From: Oscillatoriales cyanobacterium
GTDB lineage: Bacteria > Cyanobacteriota > Cyanobacteriia > CACIAM-69d
Direction: 5' to 3'
NCBI GenBank assembly: GCA_004292515.1
Contig: RDXB01000096.1
Span: 1 to 38,178 of the forward strand
DNA: 38,178 nucleotides
Each line of letters begins with the position of its first letter. Positions within the stretch are counted from its first letter, which is position 1. The translations under genes and the position numbers were made by a program. Under the pieces are notes generated by a model. It saw nothing but the letters and a program-made list of their open reading frames with translations, ran no database searches and had not been told where the DNA came from. Below are positions 1 through 6,953 of this stretch, in pieces.

Positions 1-217
1 AAGTGCAAAAACCTCTGATGCCGCAAGGCGTTGAGCACTTTTGCCACCCGACTGACCAGTGGACAGAAGACTAGCCAGCGGGGATCGCCAACAGGGCAAG
101 TGCTAGGATACAGTGCAATTTGGTTTGGCCCATGCTTGGTCACGGTTGGGATTGGTTGCCGTGCGAGTCGAGCCGATCGCTTCCTGAGTCCTTCTCGCCC
201 CAGAGCGCCCGCTGCCC
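1..217. other. Leader region upstream of the penicillin-binding protein
   Basis: No gene is supported here. Positions 1-6 (AAGTGC) and 34-39 (GCACTT) form a short inverted repeat followed by a TTGCC run. It could be the end of a terminator for a gene outside the window, but the stem is only six pairs. Open frames here are out of register with the downstream gene and resemble no protein I recognise. Confidence 0.4.
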
Positions 218-2194
218 GTGTCTGCCAACGCTTCACCCAAGACTCCGCAACGCCGCCGATCGCCCGCAGGCACTCGCCCGCCCGCTCGCCCCACCCCGCC
301 CGATCGCGATCCCTTGCCTCCCGATCCCTCCCTGTGGCGCTTCATCCTCAGCGCGGGGCAAATCACCGGAGGCACCCTGCTCACCCTGACCATGTTGGGC
401 AGTGCCGCAGTGGCCGGAGCCTTGGTGGGGTTGGCGATCAGCTTCCGCAACCTGCCCGATGTGCGGATTCTGCAAACCTACACCCCCAGCGAAACCAGCT
501 ATATCTATGACGTAAAAGGGCGCGTTCTGGCCAGTCTGCATGATGAGGCCAATCGTGTCGTTGTACCCCTGAATCAGATTTCACCCCACCTAAAACGGGC
601 GGTGCTGGCGATCGAGGACAGCACCTTTTATCAACACCCCGGCATCAACCCCGGCAGCATCATGCGGGCGATCGCCACCAACCTCGAACGTGGCCGCACC
701 GCCGAAGGGGGTTCCACCCTAACCATGCAGTTGGTCAAGAACCTTTTTCTGAGTCCCCAGCGCCGAATTAGCCGCAAAGTTGCCGAAGCCGTCTTGTCCC
801 TGCGGCTCGAACAAATTCTCAAGAAAGACGACATTCTGGAGCTATACCTCAACCAGGTCTATTGGGGCCACAACAACTACGGGATTGAAACCGCTGCTCG
901 CAGCTACTTTGGCAAGGCCGCCGCCGATTTGAACCTGGCCGAGTCGGCCATGCTGGCTGGTCTGATCCAAGCCCCCGAGGACTACAGCCCCTTCATGCAC
1001 CTCGAACGGGCCAAACAACGCCAGTCTGCCGTGTTGAGCCGGATGGCAACTTTGGGTTGGATCACCGAAGCGGAGGAAGCCGCCGCCCTCAACCAACCCC
1101 TCAACTTGGGTCAGAGCACCTCGTTTCAGTCCAGCAAGCTGCCCTATGTGACCGAGGCGGTTACCCAGGAGTTGAAAAAACGCTTCCGGCGCGAAGACCT
1201 GTTTAAGGGCGGAATGCGAATTCAAACGACGGTGGATTTTGACTTCCAAAAGATGGCGGAAGCGACCGTGCGCGATGCCCATGCTCGGATGCGATCGCGC
1301 GGGTTGCGGGCCGACCAAGCGGCTTTGGTCGCAGTTGACCCGCGCACCCACTTTGTGAAAGCAATGGTGGGCGGAGTGGACTACCGCAAGAGTCAGTTCA
1401 ACCGGGCCATCCAATCGATGCGCCAACCGGGGTCGGCTTTCAAGCCCTTTGTTTACTACACCGCTTTTGCGACGGGACGCTACACCCCGAATTCTGCCGT
1501 CAGTGACAGCCCCGTGAGCTACAACGACGGTGGCGTAATGTATCGCCCCAAAAATTATGGGGGTGGCTTTTCTGGGTCGGTGTCGATTCGGCGGGCTTTG
1601 GAAATTTCCCTGAATATTCCGGTGGTGCGCTTGGGTCAGGAAGTGGGGCTGAACAAGACGATCGAAACCTGTCGTCTGCTGGGATTCCAAAGTCCCCTAG
1701 AACCCGTGCTGTCCTTGCCACTGGGGTCGGAGGATGTGACCCCCCTGGAGATGGCGGGAGCTTATGCCACCTTTGCGAACAATGGCTGGCATTCGGACAC
1801 GACGTTCATCATGCAAGTGACCGACAGCAGCGGCAAGGTGTTGCTCGACAATACGCCGCGCCCACAGTTGGTGTTGGATCCCTGGGCAACGGCGACGCTG
1901 ACCGATACGTTGCGGGGGGTGATCACCAATGGCACAGCTAAGGCGGCCAACATTGGCCGGCCGGCGGCGGGCAAAACGGGCACAACGGATTCGGAGCGGG
2001 ATATCTGGTTCGTGGGCTATGTGCCGCAGTTGTCGGTGGCGGTTTGGTCTGGCAATGATAATTACCGCCCGATCGGTTATGGGGCTACGGGGGGAAACTA
2101 TGTGGCTCCGATTTGGCGTGAATTTATGCTGAAGGCGTTGCAGGGTGTGCCGGCGGAGGATTTCCGTAAGCCTTGGGAATTTGAAAGACCCTAG
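218..2194 (+). CDS. Class A penicillin-binding protein (PBP1A family; transglycosylase-transpeptidase)
   Basis: Bifunctional peptidoglycan synthase that polymerises lipid II glycan chains and cross-links the stem peptides in the periplasm. The first ~45 residues are proline/arginine-rich and cytoplasmic. One membrane anchor follows at about residues 50-76. The GT51 glycosyltransferase domain shows the catalytic EDSTFYQHPG motif (E133) and GGSTLTMQLVKNLF. The transpeptidase domain has all three active-site motifs: SAFK (nucleophile S406, K409), SLN (464-466) and KTGT (586-589). The length of 658 residues is normal for the family. The start is a GTG; no good ATG lies between it and the membrane segment. 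Transcription appears monocistronic. Family assignment is very secure; which cyanobacterial PBP1 paralogue it is cannot be told. Confidence 0.96.
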   Translation: MSANASPKTPQRRRSPAGTRPPARPTPPDRDPLPPDPSLWRFILSAGQITGGTLLTLTMLGSAAVAGALVGLAISFRNLPDVRILQTYTPSETSYIYDVKGRVLASLHDEANRVVVPLNQISPHLKRAVLAIEDSTFYQHPGINPGSIMRAIATNLERGRTAEGGSTLTMQLVKNLFLSPQRRISRKVAEAVLSLRLEQILKKDDILELYLNQVYWGHNNYGIETAARSYFGKAAADLNLAESAMLAGLIQAPEDYSPFMHLERAKQRQSAVLSRMATLGWITEAEEAAALNQPLNLGQSTSFQSSKLPYVTEAVTQELKKRFRREDLFKGGMRIQTTVDFDFQKMAEATVRDAHARMRSRGLRADQAALVAVDPRTHFVKAMVGGVDYRKSQFNRAIQSMRQPGSAFKPFVYYTAFATGRYTPNSAVSDSPVSYNDGGVMYRPKNYGGGFSGSVSIRRALEISLNIPVVRLGQEVGLNKTIETCRLLGFQSPLEPVLSLPLGSEDVTPLEMAGAYATFANNGWHSDTTFIMQVTDSSGKVLLDNTPRPQLVLDPWATATLTDTLRGVITNGTAKAANIGRPAAGKTGTTDSERDIWFVGYVPQLSVAVWSGNDNYRPIGYGATGGNYVAPIWREFMLKALQGVPAEDFRKPWEFERP

Positions 2195-2427
2195 GGGAGA
2201 GACCGAGTTTGGGCGATCGCCCTGGCTTGCTGGCTTGAGGGGGTTTGGGGGATTGTTACGGTCTGGGGCGATCGCGGGGTGGTCGTGTTTAATTTAGGTG
2301 CAAGCCCGCAGTGGGCGGCGAAGATTGTCGCGAAGTTTGTAGTCTAGATGCGGTCTGTTCATCGTGATCTCGGTGGGTTGCGGATCATCTTCTGGATTCT
2401 GGAATCTTTCTTCTGAGGAGTAGCGGT

Positions 2428-3051
2428 ATGGTTCGGGGTTTTGGGCAACGATCGGGCAAGGGGGGCGCGGGACGGTCGATGTGGGGGGCGATCGCCCTGA
2501 CACTGGCAACGGCAACGGGGGCGATCGCGGGCGGCCCAGCCACCCCAGCACCAGAGCGGCCCGCCACCTGCCAATGTGCTTGCCCCTGTGCAGCAGGACA
2601 ACAGCGGCCGATGGCGACTCCTGCGGCCGCGCCGAGTGCACCCGTGCGAGCTGTGCCAAATGCGCCGGCCACGCGATCGGAAGCGAACCAGTTGCCCTTA
2701 CCTGCGCGCTTTCCACTGCCCGCCACTCGCTTGGCTCTGCGCGACGGCAAGGTGACAGTGCGCCTGGTGAATTTCACTAATGCCAAGGTGGCTTTTGAGG
2801 TGATTGGGGTGACGGGCGATCGCCTGTTGTCGGGGTTGCTGAATGAACCCGATCGCGCCACCAGCGTCTTGGAACTCTTGCCCACGCCCAGCAACTTAGT
2901 GCTGTATCGCGAAGATCGCGGCTTCTTGATTGCTCGGCCGGCCGTGACTCCCCAAGGCGACCTAGAACTGGTGCTGACGGCAACTCCCAACATCAATGAG
3001 GATGTGAATTACGTGAACGTGACCCCCCAAGGCGAAGTCTATCTTTACTAG
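2428..3051 (+). CDS. Secreted or membrane-anchored proline-rich protein of unknown function
   Basis: I do not recognise this 207-residue protein. It starts at an ATG preceded by a good ribosome binding site (GAGGAG, 2415-2420). The N-terminus has basic residues, then a hydrophobic stretch ending in small residues (about residues 18-36), consistent with a signal peptide. A cysteine cluster (CQCACPC) and an Ala/Pro linker follow to about residue 95. The C-terminal ~110 residues (from LALRDGKVTVRLVNF) look like a compact beta-rich domain. The cysteine cluster just after the signal could be lipidated or bind metal, but no classical lipobox is clear. Coding is supported by the RBS, the signal-like N-terminus and HIP1 sites in frame. 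Function unknown. Confidence 0.75.
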   Translation: MVRGFGQRSGKGGAGRSMWGAIALTLATATGAIAGGPATPAPERPATCQCACPCAAGQQRPMATPAAAPSAPVRAVPNAPATRSEANQLPLPARFPLPATRLALRDGKVTVRLVNFTNAKVAFEVIGVTGDRLLSGLLNEPDRATSVLELLPTPSNLVLYREDRGFLIARPAVTPQGDLELVLTATPNINEDVNYVNVTPQGEVYLY

Positions 3052-3242
3052 GCTGGGTGCTGCTGGGTGCTGCTGGGTGGGTTGGGCCCCAACTAGTGCC
3101 CAATCGGGACTACCTCACCAGCCCGGGCGATCGCCCCTCTTCGGGAATCTATTCCATGGGATGGGTTGGCGATCGACGGAGCATCGCTCGGGTGCGGAGG
3201 CGTTGATGGATCAACTGCTAACCTGGTCAAGTGTCAAAGTGG

Positions 3243-3391
3243 CAGGACTTTTACGCACAACCTCAATGACCCTCATCCCCCAACCCCCGCTCCCAGGACG
3301 GAAGCAGGGGAGTCAGCCTGATTTGGGTTCCCCTCGCCCAACTTGGCAGAAGAGCCAGGGGTGAGGGTTTTAGAAAATCCTGCGAAGTCCT
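3243..3391. mobile_element. MITE-like element with inverted ends
   Basis: The outer ends are GCAGGACTTTTACGCA on the left and TGCGAAGTCCT on the right, which are inverted copies of each other with a small insertion. Inside lies a second inverted repeat running from CCCTCATCCCCCAACCCC to CCAGGGGTGAGGG (3270-3367), a widespread type of cyanobacterial intergenic repeat. No transposase is encoded, so it would need one in trans. The assignment as a MITE is inference. Confidence 0.6.
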
Positions 3392-3446
3392 AAGTGGTTT
3401 TGAGTCACAGTCTTTAGTGACAGTTTTTATAGTAGCGTCAATCAAA

Positions 3447-3502
3447 AATGAGACAAATCATGACCTGAAACCTTTATTGGTAAAGGCTTTTATGATCTCA
3501 TT
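3447..3502. other. Long imperfect hairpin upstream of the 131-residue protein
   Basis: AATGAGA (3447-3453) pairs with TCTCATT (3496-3502), an inner ATCATG/ATGAT segment can pair, and ACCTTTA pairs with TAAAGG around a TTGG loop. It ends 50 bp before the next start codon. It could be a 5' leader structure, a terminator for upstream transcription, or a remnant repeat. Confidence 0.45.
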
Positions 3503-3552
3503 GCCGACTGGAACTACTATAGTCGAGCCGTGAAGTCGATGAGTTGAGTCGT

Positions 3553-3948
3553 ATGACGATGGGAAATCGCTTGATACTGTCGGTGGAAGCGATCGCCCAA
3601 CTGCGATCGGAGTTGCCGGAATATCCAACGGCCCTGGAAGCCCTCGCCGAAATTGAAGATTGCGAAGGCGACGTGGAAGATGCAGCGATCGCCCTGGCCA
3701 TTCGGGCGGGTCAGCAACCCGATCGCTGTGATGACTGGTTGGAAGGGTTGGCCAAGCGTTGCCGGGTGCGACTCTGTGCCCAAGAGTCCCTACGCCAAGC
3801 GCTCGATCGTCAAGCACTGGCCGCCGCCCTTGGCTATTTAGACGAAAATCCACCCTGTCCGCCCCTGCTGCTGTTGCCCGTCGTGTTGTGGGTGCTCGAT
3901 CGCGGTGTGGAGGCCTTTTGTCGGCCGCTCGATCGTCCTGGCAGCTAA
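3553..3948 (+). CDS. Small conserved-looking protein of unknown function
   Basis: A 131-residue acidic, leucine-rich, probably all-alpha protein. It resembles a cyanobacterial hypothetical family I recall with a segment like YPTALEALAEIEDCEGD followed by DAAIALAIRAGQ, but I cannot name a function. I chose ATG 3553; an in-frame TTG lies three codons upstream and another ATG two codons downstream. Four cysteines are present (CEGD, DRCDD, RCRVRLC), without a clear metal-binding spacing. The gene stands alone, with repeats upstream and no close partner. HIP1-type codons inside the frame support long residence in this genome. Confidence 0.7.
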   Translation: MTMGNRLILSVEAIAQLRSELPEYPTALEALAEIEDCEGDVEDAAIALAIRAGQQPDRCDDWLEGLAKRCRVRLCAQESLRQALDRQALAAALGYLDENPPCPPLLLLPVVLWVLDRGVEAFCRPLDRPGS

Positions 3949-4376
3949 GTTCCATCATCACGAACCGATCGCGATTGGCCAGTCTCGGGGTTGATCGACT
4001 GTGAATGACAATCGACCGTGAATGAAAAAGGATGACAGCGATCGGGGCGATCGTCAGATTTGCAGGCGCAGGCACATCCCCTCTGAGTGATCCCCTCTGA
4101 GTGATCCCCCGCCCCCAACTGATTGCGCCCTATTTGTCGCACCCTATTTGTTAAGCCAACCTTGACCTCTTCCTGAAGTTTGCCCAAAATACCAGCCAAC
4201 CGAGTAAGCTCGGACATACAGCTTGCTCGGCTTGGGGTAGCATCCGCATGGGCCAAGGCGCAACACTGTGTCCGCCCGGTTGTCGATTCGCCTACCGATT
4301 GGGTGCTGCCCCTCTTAGCCCAGCCAAAAGCGAACAGGCTCTGCATAGACCTCGACTTTGTATCAAGGAGACGATC
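3949..4376. other. Intergenic region
   Basis: No gene is supported. It contains a tandem duplication of CCCTCTGAGTGATC (about 4078-4106) and two nearly identical GACTGTGAATGA/GACCGTGAATGA stretches (about 3998-4025). An open frame runs in from 4248 without a stop before the next gene, but its sequence looks non-coding and the next gene has its own ribosome binding site. Confidence 0.5.
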
Positions 4377-4949
4377 GTGGCGACCGACGACAACACCAAG
4401 GTAAAACTAGGCCCCCAACGTTCCTATTCAACTTTGATCATTGATGGTCAAGAAGTCGGGTGGTGCACCGTTGAGTTTGCCGATCGGTTGTCCGAATCCT
4501 TTGGTCGCGATGCCCAATCCGATGCCACCAACACCATTCTGCGACGGGCATTTAAGCGAGTTTGCACCGACTTGCTCGCCAAGATGGGTGGCAATCCCCA
4601 TCAGTTGGGCCAGCTCATGCAGCGCTATCTCGAAGCAGTGATGCGTCCCGACACAGGCCCTCGGGCGATCGCCTATCTCCTGCGCGATCGACAAACCTCC
4701 CTGGGCATGAGCAATCAAGAATTTGTGCAATTCTGTGACTCCTATCGTCTGTCGCCCCCTGAGCTAAAAGAAATCTACGATGGCCGGCCCATCAGCGATG
4801 CCCAGCTCAAAAACATTTCGCGGATTGTGGGGCGTACCGCTCAAGAGTTGGCCGACATTCGCGATGGCGGTGGCGACAGTGAAACCGATCGCTTGGCCCA
4901 GAGCTTGGGCATGAGTGTGGCGGAATTAACCGAGTGGCTGTCGCAGTAG
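4377..4949 (+). CDS. Conserved-looking protein with XRE-like helical segment, function unknown
   Basis: A 190-residue protein starting at GTG 4377, chosen because a good ribosome binding site (AAGGAG) lies seven bases upstream; the frame stays open further upstream but that part looks non-coding. The N-terminal half begins LGPQRSYSTLIIDGQEVGW. The C-terminal half contains two helical segments that read like helix-turn-helix units: TSLGMSNQEFVQFCDSYRL with SPPELKEIYDGR, and SLGMSVAELTEWLSQ at the end. This suggests a nucleic-acid-binding or protein-interaction role. I know of no characterised homologue; the HTH reading is inference from residue spacing. Followed by a 16-bp tandem duplication. 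Confidence 0.75.
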   Translation: MATDDNTKVKLGPQRSYSTLIIDGQEVGWCTVEFADRLSESFGRDAQSDATNTILRRAFKRVCTDLLAKMGGNPHQLGQLMQRYLEAVMRPDTGPRAIAYLLRDRQTSLGMSNQEFVQFCDSYRLSPPELKEIYDGRPISDAQLKNISRIVGRTAQELADIRDGGGDSETDRLAQSLGMSVAELTEWLSQ

Positions 4950-6060
4950 CTTGTTCAATTCCAGAGCTGTTCAATTCCAGAGCTGTTCAATAACGGCGAC
5001 AGCTCCTCAACCCTTTCTGCTCATGGTCATGGGTACTTGACCCGCGCTAGAGGTGCATTAAGTCGATTTTGGCAGATGCATATTTACCTTGGCTTGGCAG
5101 AGATTACACTAAAAATATTAAGAATTTCCTGCAAATGAATCGCAATTGTGCCTAAGGATCGGTGTTCGTCTTAGCGTAGTTTCAGCACTAACTCTCTCTC
5201 CGCAATCTTGTAGACATCGTATTTGTCGGCGTTGCGGCAACGCACAGGGCAAAACGCAATGCCTAGGCTGTGCCGCCATGTATGGGCAACAAAACGCACG
5301 ACTGAACAATCTGCACCATTAAGCCCCTAACGCTACAACTCTGTTGACATCAGGATCCTGGGTATTGGCGATCGTCTCCTCAAGGGATGACCTTGCTGGG
5401 CATGAATTTGGGTCATTGAGTCACGAATTCGGGTCACGACATTTTTAGGAACTTAGGAACTTAGGAACTGATAAAGAGCGCCTAGGGGGCTGGTGGGCTG
5501 GTTTCAAGAGAGGTGGAACGTGAAATTCAACAAGATTTGTTGGCGATCGCATGGGCGACCGCCAAGGTTGAGGAGTCGCCATTGGCAGGTCGGTGATGCG
5601 GGTGCGATCGGTTCCCCAGCCCTAGGCCTCTTGGCTTTAACCACCATGGCCATTGGTTGGGGGGCAGTGGGCTGGGGAGCACTCAGATCTAGCAGCCCTG
5701 GCTGTTTAGTGGCCAGTGGGCTAGGTAGGCAACCCCAGGCATCACAATTGCTAATGGTGCAGGCAGCGCCTAGTGTGTCGCCGCCTGCGCCGCCCGACTC
5801 GGGTGGACTGCGCCGGAGCCAAGGTTCCGGCACACGCTAGGCCTCCGTTGCTGACGGCACTGCCCAAACAAACAGCATCATTGCTGACCCAAAAACCGCT
5901 AGAATGGGAAGCCGCCTTTGATCCGGCAACCAAGTTTGTTGAGTGGGGCGCGATCGGTGCGCGTGACATCGCTCCTTACACCGTAGCCGCGCAGTGCCCG
6001 AGTGCTGACCTAACGACCCGCCCATCAACAGCCCAAAACACGATACCCCCAACCACGCTC
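4950..6060. other. Long intergenic region upstream of rplI
   Basis: About 1.1 kb with no convincing gene. It holds a 16-bp tandem repeat GTTCAATTCCAGAGCT (4953-4984 plus a partial third copy) and an 8-bp triplet TTAGGAAC (5445-5468). It also holds a frame at 5493-5840 (GTG at 5519 possible) that could encode a small Gly/Ala-rich, single-membrane-span peptide, but it has no ribosome binding site and no recognisable similarity. The frame of rplI is open for about 96 codons upstream, but that sequence does not resemble L9 proteins. Confidence 0.5.
4953..4990. repeat. 16-bp tandem repeat after the XRE-like gene
   Basis: Two perfect copies of GTTCAATTCCAGAGCT plus six bases of a third, starting three bases after the stop codon. 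Typical of recent slipped-strand duplication. Confidence 0.85.
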
Positions 6061-6519
6061 ATGGCTAAGCGAGTCCAAGTAGTTCTAAACAAAGACGTAA
6101 GCAAGCTGGGTAAGACCGGCGATTTGGTGGAAGTGGCCCCCGGCTATGCCCGCAATTACCTGCTGCCCGGCGGGTTTGCTGTGAACGTCACCCCGGGGAT
6201 TTTGAAGCAAGTGGAGCGCCGCCGCGAAGCTGAGCGTCAACGTAAGATCGAAGAAAAGCAACGCGCTGAAGCCAACAAGACCGCCCTCTCGACGGTTGGC
6301 GTGTTGCGAATTGCCAAGTCTGTGGGCGAAGGCGACTCGATTTTTGGCACCGTGACCACGCGCGAAGTGGCCGACAAGGTGAAGGAATATGCCGGGATCG
6401 ATTTGGATCACCGCGATATGACCCTGCCGGAAATCAACAAGCTCGGCAAGTACACGGTTTCGCTGAAGCTGCACCCGGAAGTGGTGGGCACAGCCGTGAT
6501 CGAAGTGGTTGCTGAATAG
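6061..6519 (+). CDS. rplI: 50S ribosomal protein L9
   Basis: Binds 23S rRNA near the L1 stalk of the large ribosomal subunit. The 152-residue product starts [20 protein letters not shown], with the canonical L9 N-terminal domain motif [12 protein letters not shown] long central helix rich in R, E and K follows (about residues 45-75), then the C-terminal domain ([11 protein letters not shown], ending VIEVVAE). The length is normal. ATG 6061 fits the family start exactly, although no Shine-Dalgarno sequence precedes it, which is common in cyanobacteria. It lies upstream of dnaB in the same direction, a conserved bacterial arrangement, but with a 434-bp gap that holds repeat remnants. Confidence 0.97.
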   Translation: MAKRVQVVLNKDVSKLGKTGDLVEVAPGYARNYLLPGGFAVNVTPGILKQVERRREAERQRKIEEKQRAEANKTALSTVGVLRIAKSVGEGDSIFGTVTTREVADKVKEYAGIDLDHRDMTLPEINKLGKYTVSLKLHPEVVGTAVIEVVAE

Positions 6520-6953
6520 TTGCCGAGTTGTGGCTCATGTTGGGGCGGTGGATTGGCGATTGTTACCCGTCGAGCTTGTGCCATCACTTGTGCCATTAAC
6601 GGGTCACCCATGTAGTCTCGTGCAATTTTCTCCAGAGCGGGGGCTTGATCTAATCAGAGTCCTCGCTCTTGCTTTAAGAGGGTGTCTGCAAAGTATCTTG
6701 AGGTACTGGCAAAGCACCAACAGTTGGGCGAGTACAGTTGGGGGAGTGAGGGGTTGAGAGGATGTCTAAAAAGCCAAAGTTGATACTCTTTAAGCACTCT
6801 TCAAGCCCCTTATTTTCAATGATTACTGGGGCAAGCAGAGGATTAATTCTGATTTTGCCCTTAAATTTTGCTCTTAACCACTGCCCTTAACTACTACCCT
6901 TAACTACTATTGAGTGAATTACGCTATTTTGGGCGTGACCCTGTCAGTTTGCT
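6520..6953. other. rplI-dnaB intergenic region
   Basis: No gene. It contains Rep-A remnants (6677-6812) and a 13-bp-period direct repeat of CCCTTAACTACTA type (about 6872-6910) just upstream of dnaB. Confidence 0.6.
6677..6812. mobile_element. Degraded Rep-A repeat (rearranged)
   Basis: AGAGGGTGTCTGCAAAGTAT at 6677 matches the reversed right end of other Rep-A copies and continues into a reversed GCACCAA segment. GAGAGGATGTCTAAAAAG at 6756 matches the left end in the forward direction. Two end fragments in this order suggest two overlapping or rearranged insertions. No open frame. Confidence 0.55.

Larger units (their letters stand above)
3052..3552. other. Intergenic region with tandem duplications, a MITE-like repeat and a long hairpin
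   Basis: No gene is supported. It holds a 10-bp tandem repeat (CTGGGTGCTG, two and a half copies from about 3054), the repeat element at 3243-3391, and an imperfect hairpin at 3447-3502, listed separately. Confidence 0.6.

Noticed and set aside
842-1690. 282-residue minus-strand frame inside the penicillin-binding protein gene
   Set aside because: Antisense shadow of a gene with complete GT51 and transpeptidase motifs; the translation has no domain character.
4248-4376. 43-codon N-terminal extension of the XRE-like protein
   Set aside because: GTG 4377 has an AAGGAG site seven bases upstream; the extension looks non-coding.
5493-5840. 115-residue frame upstream of rplI
   Set aside because: No ribosome binding site, no similarity, Gly/Ser/Pro-rich composition. 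Mentioned only as a possibility under the intergenic entry.
5773-6060. N-terminal extension of ribosomal protein L9
   Set aside because: L9 starts MAKRVQVVL at 6061; the upstream codons do not resemble any L9.
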